Shown here in pieces: positions 12,822-25,600 of a DNA stretch of 64,000 nt. Origin of the DNA: Coccinella septempunctata (lineage: Eukaryota > Arthropoda > Insecta > Coleoptera > Coccinellidae). A program made the translations under genes and the position numbers. Position 1 is the first letter of the stretch. Each line of letters opens with the position of its first letter. The stretch covers positions 3,077,001 through 3,141,000 of the forward strand of contig NC_058198.1 in the NCBI RefSeq assembly GCF_907165205.1, written 5' to 3'. Below the pieces are notes generated by a model. It was not told where the DNA came from and made no database searches. It saw nothing but the letters and a program-made list of their open reading frames with translations.

Positions 12822-13687
12822 TACGAGGATATATTGCAAAATTCTCAGCCTACTATAGAACCAAACAAAATTTCAATTTCAATTACTCAACTTATTCTCC
12901 TTTTAATTGGATACATTTATTACAGCGAACCTGCAACGTCTCTAGACCTTTCAAAAAAAATATTTTTTCTTGCTCTGCAAACCAGACCTCCACAGCTTTT
13001 TTTACCTCCTCGTTGGAAGAAAATTTACGACCTCTTAAACTTTTTTTCAGTTGAGGAAAGAGATGATAGTGGAATGGAGCCAAATCTGGTGAATAACGGG
13101 GGTGTTCTAGTAATTCAAACCCTAAATCACGACATTTTTGCATGGCAACATGAGATTTGTGTGCAGGGGCGTTGTCCTCCAAAAACAAAACACATTTGGA
13201 CAGCTTTCAGCGTCTTTTCTCTTTAATTTTTTTCCGTGGAGTGGTCAGTAATGTCGATTAGTAATCTCCGGTTATTGTTCTACCCTTATCCAAAAAATCA
13301 ATCATGATTACTCCATGGCAATCCCAAAAAACTGAAGCAAATTTTCCAGCAGATTTTTGGACACGAAACTTCTTAGGTCTTGGAGAACCAGAGTGTTGCC
13401 ATTCCATCTATTGTTGCTTTGTTTCTGGATCGTAGAAATGTACCCTAGTTTCATCCATAGTAACAATTCGGTTTAAGAAGTCAAAAGTACATCAAATCGA
13501 GCACAGATCCAACGCGATGCTTCTACCCTTGCACGCTTTTGGTCATCATTATACACTGGTTTACTTTTTTGACCTCAAACTTCACACTGACACTTCTAAT
13601 GAGTTATTGTTCGTTGATATGGTAACGCAATAAATTCTTCAAGAATGAAACTGGTCTAGGCTAAGTAGATATCAATACATCCTCGTA
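12822..13687 (-). mobile_element. Mariner transposon relic, copy 4 (both ends with TA duplication)
   Basis: This copy has the best-preserved boundaries. TA plus CGAGGATATATTGCAAAA lies at the low-coordinate (3') end, and CAATACATCCTCG plus TA at the high-coordinate (5') end, giving the TA target duplication expected of mariner insertion. The 5' leader is the longest of the set, about 130 bp including AAGTTTGAGGTCAAAAAAG. It is fused to TGACCAAAAGCGTGCAAGG in mid-gene with a shared TGA, removing about 127 codons. At about 0.87 kb it is a classic internal-deletion derivative. Confidence 0.95.
12892..13545 (-). pseudogene. Mariner transposase fragment with histidine at third catalytic site (copy 4)
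   Basis: This holds the catalytic half only. The second catalytic motif is intact (EDNAPAHKS) but the third reads APFHYHLF, with GAC changed to CAC as in copy 2. The segment around the first aspartate is present but carries frame changes (missing bases near AAGTCAAAAGTACATC). The C-terminus stops early at GAATAAG, as in copies 1 and 2. It cannot encode an active enzyme. Confidence 0.9.
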
Positions 13688-14624
13688 CAAGGTGAATAGG
13701 TTTTTCCGAATTTTATGAGAATATTTCCAATAATGCACTGTCGAGCCCTACTTGAAAATCCGAACTGTTCAATGACTGGCCTCATCCGATGTGAAGGGCA
13801 AAACATTTAGAGCTTCAAATAACCGAAAAATTCCGTTCATATATCACTGGCATGCGTGTATAATTCAAAACAATATTGTATTTCACCAATACCGACCGAA
13901 TGGCCGATATACGGAACAAATTTAATTTATTTTTAGGGTTTCGCATTTTGTAAGTGCGCCAATTTCAATTACTCTATTGAGAGAGAATAATATGATGACC
14001 GTAAAATGTAGTTTTATCGCCCACGTTTATCATTTGATATCTGAAAATTCGCGAAACGAAAAGTTTATGATGCGGATAAGTTATGTTCGCTAATTTCGAA
14101 GAGCAATAAACGTCCGCCCTATTTACCAATTAGGCTCATTTCATTTGAAAATTATATTTTCCTCAAACTCAAAAAATTTCTCAGTTTTTTCAGTGATTTG
14201 AGACGATGGGAGATCCTGGGATTGGAGGATCCTAAGCTGCATTCGAGGATGGAATCGATAATAGTGCATAATGCTCTTGGACGACTGGTTTAACGTGGAA
14301 CGTTTAGGGTACAACTGCAAGAGAATAGAAGTGATGGGATTTGAACCCCATATAACGTGATTTATGTAAACGTGTTAGCGGTTGCTAACATACTGTTTAT
14401 CTAGCATTTACCGACAATACACGGCACTTGTTTCCGCAAATCTATGATAGCGATCTGATAATCTATTCAACCGGTGGCATTTTACGCATATCCTCGATTC
14501 GAATTTAATCCTACTCACTGAATCGATGCCACGTACAGAAATTGTCACCTAGTTGAGCCGCAGGAAATGCCAATGGATGAATTCAAGTAATTCTGCTCGC
14601 AGTTGGAGATTCATCATCGGGGAT
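13688..14624. other. Unassigned sequence with a weak tRNA-like B-box
   Basis: There are no significant frames. On the minus strand GGGTTCAAATCCC (14,336-14,348) matches a Pol III B-box. The inverted repeat GTTAGCAACCGCTAAC (14,374-14,389) lies about 26 bases upstream of it. No cloverleaf can be closed because no matching acceptor stem is found, so at most this is a tRNA-derived SINE or tRNA relic. Confidence 0.3.
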
Positions 14625-15049
14625 ACACAGACTCGTACAAATATTTCAACAGTAGATTCTTGAGGTGAGGAGAAACACTTTTTTCCTATGCCACTTTTTC
14701 AGATCCGGCCCTGATAAGAAGATATAGCGTTTCAAGGTTTCATGACTGTGAGCTGTGCCATCCCTAGAGAAACAAAATTACCTTCAGAATAACTAGCTAA
14801 ATCTGTGACATCACACATCTGTGGATCTTTTGAAATGAGTTGTATTCAGCCAAAGTAGCCTTAGATACTTTTTGATTCTTGAACATCAAGTTACTCGAAA
14901 ACGGCTTATTATACGAGAAAATATGAAGAATACTTTCAGTTTACAAAACGCTGAAATGTTCATTAGTTACGCTATGTCCAATTCAGTTTCTTTTGGCCTC
15001 AAGAATCTACTGTAAAATATTTGTACGAGTCGGAGACTCAGCCTATACA
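14625..15049 (-). repeat. MITE-like repeat, copy B
   Basis: The left end contains ACTCGTACAAATATTTCAAC then AGTAGATTCTTGAGG. The right end contains CCTCAAGAATCTACTGTAAA then ATATTTGTACGAGTCGGAGA, so the terminal inverted repeats are roughly 45-50 bp. The outermost right bases (GACTCAGCCTATA) are a decayed form of GACTCACCCTGTATA. The interior shares ATCTGTGGATCTTTT, TTACTCGAAAACGGC and GAGAAAATATGAAGAATAC with the 30.9-kb copy in inverse orientation. There is no coding capacity. Strand is given relative to the 30.9-kb copy. Confidence 0.82.
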
Positions 15050-18000
15050 TAGATACATACTGCAAAAAGTATTGAGATACCTGACATTACTTGCATTGTG
15101 TTTCGACAGAAAAACGAAGACGACTAATTATTTTAGGGCAGAAATTCGTGCTTCTATTCGACCAGCTCTTCGTTCCCGAAAATAATTTTTGTATCTGAAC
15201 GGTATCAGTTGAACCGCATTGAACTATCGATATTCCCTAATTAGCCATCAGGTAGGAGGAACGCATAGTCCTCAAACTGATCGAAACGCCATTGTGCCAC
15301 TAAATCGACTGAAGAAATTAAACAATTAATAACACGTTCGTTATATTTCGTATTGACAGAGGGTGGCTAATGAAAAATGAACCCGTTGCACTCCACTCAT
15401 TAATGGCATTTTGTTGTCGACTTATTATTCTCCAACAAAAGCACGGATTAGTTCCGCATGAAGTTGGAAATATTTCGGTTTTGAATATGTCATGAATTCG
15501 ATAGCCGGATATAGCGTTGAAATGCAGGAGGGCAATAGGAGTTATTGGCGGTAATTTGTCATTGTTTCAGCTCGATCGAATAGCAAAATACCGCGGTGAG
15601 CTCGAAAAATAACGCGAATCCATAACGGATTCGGACATTTAGGGCAGGTTCAACCTATTGAAAAATACTTTGTGAGTTTTTCAATAATTATGCTGAGTGA
15701 CACAGAAGACTACCCTACTTTGGAATTAATGAAGAAAGAAACTGTATTGAACACTCTGTGAAAGATGGTTGTTCCACATCAGACCGGGTATTTATCCAAT
15801 AATGGTCCCCCCTGAAATTCCCGTTATTAAGTGTGTTGTTCACCAATCGTTGTTCCCTTAATCGAATTGGCTACTGCGATGGAATCTGCCCGTCATCCAA
15901 AAAGATTGATTAACTGGCGCAGTAAAGTGTCAAACCACCTAATTCCATTACTTCCGCACACGAACCTTTGTTCATTGGGGTCCAGTTCTTTTTCCATAAT
16001 GTCTCAGCAGAGGTAGAAGGAATCTTGTTCGGAAATAACTTGGCAGGAAGTTTTTATGAGCCGTTTATTTGTCGACATAATTGGAACGTCGTCATTTGGT
16101 ACCAGGTCTAGATTATCTCCTGTTTTGTTGAGGCTACATTGTCCGAACTTTCAGCAGGAGATCACTGCTTTTAATTGGACCATTCGGAGTGATACGGCAA
16201 TGAGGTGTAAAAACAACAACGCAATTCCGCATCCTATTCATGAAAAGACAGCAACGAAATCGATTAAGCCAGAATTGAATCGCTTTTTCTAGTCGTTCTT
16301 GTTTTCTAGCGAAAAATTACGTTTCAGAACAGAACGAGATGAAGGTAATTTCAATTTCGGAAAATAAGGTTTCAGTTTTTATTCAACCCCTTTATAATCC
16401 CATCCGTTTTCATGTGGAATCTTTCATCTTATTCGGAAGTCGAAAGCTTTTGTGCGAATTAATTCTTCGTTTTCCATACTAGAATGGAATGATTGTTCAT
16501 CCTCAACTAAGCATCAAAAGTTCACAATGCAAACAGCCTTTCAGCTCCAACCACAAAAATATCAAGTAACGTTCCACATTAATCGAATTTTCCTAATTTT
16601 CTTTCAGAATACTGAACTGTATAAGCCGTTTCTGCAATACCGGACTGTCATGAAGCAATACAGCATTTCCTAACCAAAATAGCACAATCACGAACATACA
16701 CTCCAGCCAGGCGATATCTCACAACAATTTCCCTCAGTTTACGACTGCTCCCTTAAGATTGTGTATTTTACCTTTTGGAATAGGTCACGAAATCTCGAAA
16801 ATCTAATTTGTTTTGGCGAAATGATTATTCGAGCGAGGCCATTCCAGAAAGGGCCAGGTGCCGTAGTGGCCGTTTTAAGGGCGCAAATGCATAAGTTTGT
16901 CGCAGACGATTTTCCGAAATGAAGCGGTCATAACTATCGGGCTATGAAGATATGGAACCTCAACGTCGTTATTGCCATAGATATCTCGGGAATCTACTTT
17001 TATGGTTCAGAATTCGAAGAAAGTTCCGGACGATTTTTCTCACATTTCTTCGTCGGAAAATTCAATCTTAATACGGGAAAAATTGATATTTCGGTTAGAT
17101 TACTCATGAATTGAGAACAGAAGAGAAGGTAGGTGAACTAATCGCGAAATTTGTTCATTCTAACTGTATCCATAACCATAAATTCGATGGAAACGAATTT
17201 AGTTTCATAAACTAACTCAATTTCATACTCGACAGAAGAAGATTCGCGTTTAGTGAGGAAAAATCATATAGGAATTTTTATTTTGGAAGTGTATTGTGCG
17301 TTTTTTTAGCGCACGATGTTTCTGATCTGATGGTAATAGTCCGAAATACGTGAAACTCTATTGATTGATGAAAATTCTCCATTAGGCTCATCAAATTTTC
17401 ATTCATTTGGTTTGTTTGGGTACGCCCAATTCATTTATTCAATGTATAATCCAAAAGATTTATAAGATAATTGAAAAATCATTTCGCTGCCAGAACACAA
17501 TTCGGACATAGAAATTCCAGTCGGTAAACCATAGTGGGTGGATATTCATTTGGGATAACGTTGCTGGCCCAGAGAAAAAATAAACAAGAGATGAATGAAT
17601 AACGCATAATAGAAGACAATAATATCAAATCCACACCACAATATTTTTGTTGCAAAGGATAAATTTTCGTTAGAATGAATTAACTATCATTATAATTTTT
17701 GTCTGTCTGCTGATTTTCACTTAGAAAAAGAGATTTGGACTACATTTAACTTCTCAACTCTGAAGCCTTCAGTCGTGCATAGCTTATAGACAAAAAATAA
17801 GTATTATTGGCTCTTATAATCAAAAGAATTCCACTTTACATGGAATGCGCTTTCGCCATTTTGCAACAAGGTCTTCAATTAATTATAATCATACCATAAA
17901 TATTCCAATTCGGCACGCTTTGTGAAGATTTCCTTTGGCGAATTCTTTCACGGCTGACACCTCGAAGCAATTCGGCGAAATCAAATAATCATTAAATCAT

Positions 18001-19520
18001 GTTTCCGTGAAATATTCTTATGAAATTCTTCCCCATTAATTCTAGTGAGTATCCGGGCAGGCTTTCGCAATATGACTGTTCGGCATTCTGCTATGTTAAT
18101 CCTACATACATCAAAGCAATAGTCTCCGAAAAAGGTAATATGCAATTTTTTCATCGCGTTTCGTTTTGCTTTGATATGATAAACTCGGAAACTCATTTTC
18201 GGATATTATGCTACATCGGAATTCTGTTATGGCAACGGAAAAATGAAGGTGGATGTAAACCAGTCTCTAACCTGCTTGGAACCTTGAAAAACGCTGAATA
18301 AAATATACTAATGATTCGATGGTTCATTTATAATTCACCCGGTACATTAGAGGATATCGTCCTTCACATTTGGATTGATATAGAACGTACGCAAATACCT
18401 AAGTATAAAATGAAACGATAAGCTATAAAACTCTAGTAGTCGGTGACAAATCATCAATTCCGAGTTTATCGAGACACGGTTTTAACTTCCCCATACGGTA
18501 TGAATTGTAAATGTCCTGTATTTCGATGATCTTCCGCAGCCTCCTTTATTTTTAAGGGCGAGTTCAAGGCGGCTTGTGCTCTCTTCACATAATACAAGCC
18601 CGATTTTGAGTTCAATGCTTTTCCTTACCTAGCTCGGGTCCGCATACTCTCGGAATTATTTCTAAAATAGCTGAACACGATGAATCCTCGAAACAGAATT
18701 GCCTAGCCAGCAAGCAGTTCAGGGTTGCTGTTGTGGTTTTGACACTTGGACCTGAAACAAAACGAAGGGGTTGTTAGAATGACACTAGCAGCGAAATACT
18801 TGAAAATTGACATATATGAAACTCAGATACAGTGTAATCTGGATTTTCCAAGGTTCCAGGAATTACAATTAAGTTTACCACTTTTTTGGAGATTTTGAGA
18901 AGACAACGTTTGTGACTTCACTACGCCAAACCTAGTGTTCGCAGATAACACTCGACTATTCAAGAATATCCTCTGGAAATTTCACTGATCGTAGTGCTAC
19001 CGTTTGTTCTTGATGAATTTTTGAATGACCCCACCTTTTTCGGAATCTTTCGATGGTCAACTTTCCACACGCGTATCTCTAAGAAAAATCATCCTAGAGC
19101 TAAAAGTGATACACTTTGAAAAAGCAAAAAAGCAGGTTTTATAGTTATAACTCTCCAAATTTCATCCATTCCAGACGCAACAGAATTTTCGAAAAATCAC
19201 TGGGTATCTTAAGGGTTCTCGATGGTGTGCGTTACGACTGCCATTGCCCATTCAAATTATACGGATTGTTCGCCCTCTGCTCGAGGGTTGATGTGACGAT
19301 GATGTAAATTGGACGAGGCATTATCATCCCCTTGCAAATTGAATCAGATCGGTCTGGGCATTTTTCCATATACAGCCTATCGTCACCTCAAACACCCATG
19401 TCAAGTTTTCGTCGGGTGCACCTGTATATTCCTGAATTATGATTACGCGAAAATTTTTGAGTCGATCGTATGCGGGAAAAATTATTGAAGAAATCAAGCA
19501 ACCCTGCATGATTTCTCGAA
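15050..19520. other. Unassigned sequence with two isolated element ends
   Basis: No frame over about 95 codons and no recognisable protein. ACAGAGGGTGGCTAA at about 15,357-15,371 recurs in inverse orientation at about 38,479-38,493. GCACCTGTATAT at 19,418-19,429 (minus: ATATACAGGTGC) looks like the outer end of another ACAGGGTG-type element lying to its left on the minus strand, roughly 19,000-19,430. The interior of that putative element has no open frame of note. Confidence 0.35.
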
Positions 19521-20317
19521 AACATGAGATTTGTGTGCAGGGGCGTTGTCCTGCAAAAACAGAACACCTTTGGATAGATTTCCGCGTCTTTTCTCATAAA
19601 TTTTTTTGCGTAGAGTGGTCCGTAATGTCGAATAGTAATCTCCGGTTATTGTTCTACCCTTATCCAAAAAAATCAATGATGATTACTCCATGGCAATCCC
19701 AAAACACTGAAGCAAGAACTTTTCCAGCAGATTTTTGGACACGAAACTTCTTAGGTCTTGGAGAACCAGAGTGTCGCCATTCCCTCGATTGTTGCTTTGT
19801 TTCTGGATCGTAGAAATGTATCCAAGTCTCATCCATGGTAACAATTCGGTTTAAGAAGTTTACATCGTTTTCAAATGAAGCAAAGATCGAACGCGATGCT
19901 TCTACCCTTGCATGCTTTTGGTTGACATTCAAACATTTGGGAATCCATTTTGCAGCAATTTTTCTCATGTCCAAATTGACGTGAACTATATGATGAACGC
20001 GTTCGTATGAAATATTCAGTGCTTCAGATATCCGTTTTAGCCCAATTCGACGGTCTGATAAAATCATGTCATGAACTGCATCGATATTTTCGGGGACTGA
20101 CACAGAAACTGGCCTTCCCGATCGGTCATCATCTTCAATGGAAAATTTACCTCTTTTGAAGCTTGCAGTCCAATTTTTCACGGTCGCATACAATGGACAT
20201 TGATCACCAAGGGTAATAAGCATATCTTCGTAAATCTGCTTACCTCTTAACCCTTTTAAATACAGGTACTTGATGATGACTCGATACTTTTTCGATTTTC
20301 ACAATTTCGGTGGATAT
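19521..20317 (-). pseudogene. Mariner transposase, N-terminal two thirds (copy 5)
   Basis: By alignment with copy 8 the start codon position (20,315-20,317) reads ATA instead of ATG. The frame then runs through the N-terminal DNA-binding region (KYRVIIKYLYLKG), the ATVKNWTASFKRG segment, the SGRPVSVSVPENID linker and TMDETWIHFYDPE with the first catalytic aspartate (about family residue 152). One extra T in the run before GATAAGG, near 19,670, shifts the frame. The following piece has LQDNAPAHKS with the second aspartate and ends at the truncation. Combining copies suggests a parent enzyme near 350 residues with 34 residues between the second and third aspartates, as in mariner. Confidence 0.93.
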
Positions 20318-20394
20318 CTTCTTTCTTTTAATTTATTGCTGTTCCATATGCATGGAACTGGTCTAGGCTAACTAGATATCAATACATCCTCGTA
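19521..20394 (-). mobile_element. Mariner transposon relic, copy 5 (3'-truncated, most complete 5' half)
   Basis: The 5' inverted repeat with TA is intact at the high-coordinate end (minus: TACGAGGATGTATTGATATC, then TAGTTAGCCTAGACC). Homology stops at AACATGAG near 19,521, inside the gene shortly after the second catalytic motif, so the 3' third and 3' inverted repeat are missing. This copy is the only one showing the whole N-terminal coding region. Confidence 0.94.
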
Positions 20395-22662
20395 ATTATC
20401 GGAATTATAGAGCATGAAAAGCGAGTTCAATGCGAACCATGAATTAAATATCAAAAAGGGATCCGAAGGATGTGCCGAAACGAATGACGTGTATTAATCT
20501 TTCCCCCGGGTGAGCTAGGCAAGGACCCTTCCTTGCAATTCCACCGTACGCATTCCGGCCAACTTCAAGCGTCATACGGAACGAACGGCCACATTCATAA
20601 ATTACCATGACCGAAATATGATTTCCATACGCCACATTCGAATTCATTAGTTCCAAGGGCCATATGCACCCTATCGGGCACAAAGCAGAAGGAGTAACCT
20701 ACCCTACGTCGAGGATCCTTGAACTCCCCCACACGTCCCGACGCCACAGCGTCGTGGAGAGAGAGACTGCAACTTCAACTCGACCGCTGAATGAATCAAT
20801 AGGGGTCGGTCGGTCATATTAGCAAAAACTCGGACGTTTGACGCGAGAACTTCAACAGATGATGAAGAAGTGACATCTGTATCGGTTGCGGGGAGGAATT
20901 TCCACTGGCCCGGCTCCCCATCGATTTTCTCAGCCGAAAACGGTGCATTTCGAGCGATATAAATCATTTTTGTGCGGTGCAGCGGAATTGATTATCTTCA
21001 ATTGTGGCATTTCCTCGTTCCCGATGGTTTCACGTGGTAAAATCGAAAGGAGTTCAAAAATTACTTATTTGTGTTATAAAACAGTAAAAACACGTAGAGA
21101 TCGTACCACTATATGATAAAAAATATGTAGGTATCTCAGAAACTGTGCAGTTACAGAGTTTCTCAACAAAATATCGAAGATTTCAATTTCGTACGTTACT
21201 TTGTACTCACTCTGTATATCCCGACGATCGTCTCTACTCAAGAGAGTAGAGGGTACAGAGAAGCAACAACCCCCGAAAGGAATTTTCTTGTTTCACCTGG
21301 AGCCCTACCAGAAACCGAGACAGCTCTGGCGGTTCGGTGGAGATCAAATAGAGGGCCAGAGGCTACCGTTTAGTCACTTTTCTTATCATGTCTTTCGAGC
21401 TCGATGATCATGTACTGCAATCCCGGTCTGTTACTGACACGGCGAACTTCTGGGCCCTAAAGCCACCTTATCCCTCTTTGACTTCGCCTTCGCGATGTAG
21501 CTTGATATTTGCGTCAAATTACATTTACAATCACCGAAGCGATAAAATAGCTAATTTATTTATCGTCCTTCCGCCAGGAGCGTCGCCGCGGGTCGAATTC
21601 TGATGGGTTATCTATGAATTGTTGTCGGTTATAATGCAGAATGACGGCCGGGAGACATAATGTCGAGAAACTTTTTCGGGAACTTCGGAATCTGACTCGC
21701 CAGTTCTGCAAATAGACCGATTCGAGGAAGAAAAGGATGCACAGTCGTTCAATTGATCATATCAATCCTTCCAGACCTCAATTTTTGATTTGGAGGGGTT
21801 TTCCATCAATATTAAAAAATTATCGATATAAGCACCATTTCTCCTCAATGAACAATTCAAAATACTGTAATTTTGGTCATCTGTATCGTTTTTTGAGTGC
21901 AGTATGGGAAAAACATTCTTCGACTTTCAGTTTTCCACCCAAAGATGAGCGTTGAGGCAGTTAATTACCCCATTAAGTCTCATCCACTTTCCGCAGGACA
22001 TACCGTATTAACGAAGGAGATGTATGCAGGATCAGGACTTCATCTCAATCCAAATGTGCACACTCTCGCGCTATTCCATTCCTGCAAAAGGCGCTTTCCC
22101 TTTTCAGCCCCGCAAAGATCACAGGAAAAGCCATCACCTTCACTTTACAAGAGTGTCTGTAATGTAAATGTAATTCGCTCTGTCATAATCATTTCGCTAT
22201 TGCAATCTCCATCCCGAGTAGTCTCATTGCCTGAAGCTTGAAGAATGAACCTTGTAACATCAAATAGCGAATATAAACCCACACTCCAACCAGGAAGAGC
22301 TTCCCGGACTTTTATCGCTCACTCTAGCTCGTCCTGTATTACATATTATCCTCAGGTACCATTTTTCATACTTCGTATAATACAGTAAGACCCGATAAAG
22401 GAGGGATAGAGGCAATGACAGTTGGAAAAAACAGATTCCTGGGAAGTCAGTCCATTCTTTCGCAAAACACGTGATTATCATTTAACATACAAACATGCAC
22501 GAGGTTTTCAAACGTTAATCCTCCTTTTTAACAGAAATATCAGGTCGAAATACAGCGTTTCACCAAGAATCGCCTTTAGAGAACTTTCGGAATGACGAAG
22601 TTGAAAAAATCCTTGATAAAATAGATCCAATAGACCAACACTATTTTTAATTCGATTAATTA
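20395..22662. other. Unassigned non-coding sequence
   Basis: The patch at 20,440-20,960 is somewhat more GC-rich but its frames (79-87 codons, minus) show no domain or signal peptide. CACTCTGTATAT at 21,208-21,219 resembles an inverted-repeat element end. The plus-strand frame at 21,897-22,241 (114 codons) has no recognisable feature. Confidence 0.38.
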
Positions 22663-22675
22663 ACACCCTGTATAT
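22663..22675 (-). repeat. ACAGGGTG-type element terminus
   Basis: On the minus strand this reads ATATACAGGGTGT, followed by TAATTAATCGAATTA. This is the outer end seen on the MITE-like repeat at 30.9 kb and on many insect inverted-repeat elements. The partner end was not found, so only the terminus is marked; the element body would extend to lower coordinates, perhaps to about 22,490. Confidence 0.4.
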
Positions 22676-25600
22676 GGTTGAACTTCCTGAATCAGCCTCT
22701 ATATCGAGTAAAAGTTCTACAACGTTTGTTCCCACTATCTATTCAAACAGTTCGGTCGAATTCGGTTTTTATCAACTCGAATTACAACTAATTTCAATGG
22801 ACCATTCTATATGCGAAAAGTTTCAAGACCTCGCCATTCGGGATTTAATTGGAAATAAGGGCGGTAGGTGGCGCGGGGAGGTGCTCGTAAAATACGGGAA
22901 AATTTGGAGTTTATACAGAGGTCCGAAAAATGCCGCGTTCTGTCCTACCAGAATGAAAACTCGAAAAGCATAAAATAAACTAATTTAGGCCCGTTCCACA
23001 GTGCAGGTACGGTTAATTGAAAATACTGCTTTGTGGTCGCACTCTCGAAGTGAACGCCTGAAGTTGGCCACGAAGGAGAATGAGTACCTAATTTAATTAG
23101 GCATTGTCCTCGATATGCTAGGGATAAATCGGGAACTATTCTGGAACTAATTCGCAGATTAAACCACTGAAGGAGGCTTTGGTGAGACAGGAAGACGCTT
23201 TCCAGAGGAATTTTTCTCAGAGTATCTTATTCGTTCCCACAGAAAGTTATGATTTCATGTACAACAACCTAAGATAAGGGCGGCCCTCTTCACTTAATAA
23301 ATATTGAAGTATCTCTTTATGAACGCCCGCACTATCATTACCGGAGTTCGTGATCAAACTGACAATTCGATTGATTGCTTATCCAATCTTCTGGTAGTAG
23401 TTTCTAAACAATCATCACAATAATCACTCTTCACGAATGTCAATGACAAAAACCCCCGTCCATATCGATCAGTCAAGAAGGAACTAATAGCCCATTCAGA
23501 ATTTCCATGAAAATTCGGCCGCAAAAGAGATTCGTGTGGACATTAAACTGATTATCGTGCCATTCATAGCTGGACTAAATTCACTCAACACTTCGTCTTA
23601 TTCATATTCCCCATTTATCGAATGGAATCATGGATAAAGTGGAAAAGAGGTTTATGGCCGACAGAAATTTTAGTCGCTCCTAAACGATGTTCCGGACTTG
23701 GATAATGTTTTCGTATCGATCAATGTACATAAAAGAATTAAGTGCCTATCCGGCAGATTGGGTTTTTGATATTCAATGGTTCGAAGAACAAAGACTTTCA
23801 TTCCGGAGAATTCTGCCCGAAATCGATAATAAACGAAACTTTTGACAGAAATTTCGATGGGAACTATTAGGAGTATCTATTGAACTCGTTCGATTTTTAT
23901 CGATCTGTTGAACAAATGATATAAATCGAATAAATCCGTTTTCTCTTGATCCAGTTCTTAGTTCTTTATGTGTGGAGACGAGTAACTTACACGACCTTCA
24001 AGAAACTTCGGACAGATCCCTAGGGGCAATTTCCATCGGAATCAATAAAAACAGAACAAATCTTCATTTCCTCCCCCGTTTCGAAAACGCTCCTTCAAGG
24101 GTACACCGTAAATCAGGAATGAAATGCGTGCGATACGGTGCGCGCGCCCCAGTGAAAAATGTATTTGAGGTATGTCATAAGTTGTGATTTTCAAGTGGAG
24201 AGAACTCCTTCAACTGTCGACCTTGCGGTGGAAATCGATGGGGGGTGCTGTATAATGCGCATTAACGGACTGTTTCATTATGTATATTTATACATAAACA
24301 TGGTAGTTATAAATTCCCTTCGAGTTCTGTATCGCCGTTTCCACTGAGGGGGTTGATCCTTTACATGCTAACACCATGAGTTAGGGTCGATTTTTACCTT
24401 CATCTCTCGTCCAGTCGACGGACCACTTCGGGGGTGGTTAGCTCACGAGAATCGAGAAACACGGATAATGCATTAATATTTGGCGATTGCGGTCTATCTG
24501 ACACAACCTTGAGACCAAGTCCCGATGAGCGATTTCTTTAGTATCGAGGAGTTCCTTCTGTTTTCCTGTCCATGAAAAATTGAAATGGGCGGTGGGAATA
24601 TCCCGAGGGAGGATCAAAGATTTCGGCTGAGGAAACACCAGGTGATGTTCTGAATATCATCGGTGAAAACCTCACCTGAATCTCTAGAATATCGCTACCT
24701 CACCTTGTATTTTTCTTGGAAACTTTACTGCTGAAGATCACTGATAAGTGATACTTCCAGACATACACAACAGTTCCTCAGATACCACGAAAAATAGGGG
24801 TAAAATGCTAGGTTTAATTTCCACCAATGGAAAAATTGTTTGGTAAGTCTAATATGTAATTAATTCAGCATCAATGATATCTGTGGACAAGTCACAAAGA
24901 AATACGAGGTGAGGTAGGGATTTTCCTCAACTAAAGAAAACGCGTCATTTCGAATTATTTCTCCTGGGATTGAATGAAGTTTCGAGGTGGACCGGGCATC
25001 CTGTATATTTATCCGAGTAATGAACCAAAATTCACGGACGGATTAGTTTGATTTTTCTTGAATCGTGAAACGGTAATTTATCAATAAAAATCCCTTTCGA
25101 TAGGACACGGAAAATTTACGTTTTCGCAATGCTGAACGCGCATTTCCATACGTGTTAATTACTGTTTATTCATACGGGCAAAACGATGCGTCATATTTTT
25201 CACTCACCGTCTATAATAATATATTCATCAATCAATTATCATCGTCCAATCCCGACCGTGTTTATTTCGATAAACAGCATCAACAGAGGCACCCATCCGC
25301 GATAATACATGCCGTATAATTCCGACCAATTGCCCTTTTCGGATGCCGAAACTTTTCCGAAGTGATATTTTCCAAGATGAATGGCCTAATGGGGGGCTGG
25401 CTGGTAGATGCGAGATTGGAAATGGGGCGCACGCCAAAGATACATACGAATTTTGATCATTCGTCAAGCGGATCGTCTCTGTTCGTTATTACAGACATCG
25501 CCAGGAGCCGAATCAATACCTCCAGAGTTCGCATTGAAAACTCATTTGAAGTACGAAACACCCTTTGTGGGGTATCGAAGCATTCGCAAGTGGAAAATTG

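Noticed and set aside
14330..14405. A functional tRNA gene on the minus strand
   Set aside because: Acceptor and anticodon stems cannot be paired; only the B-box-like T-arm looks right.
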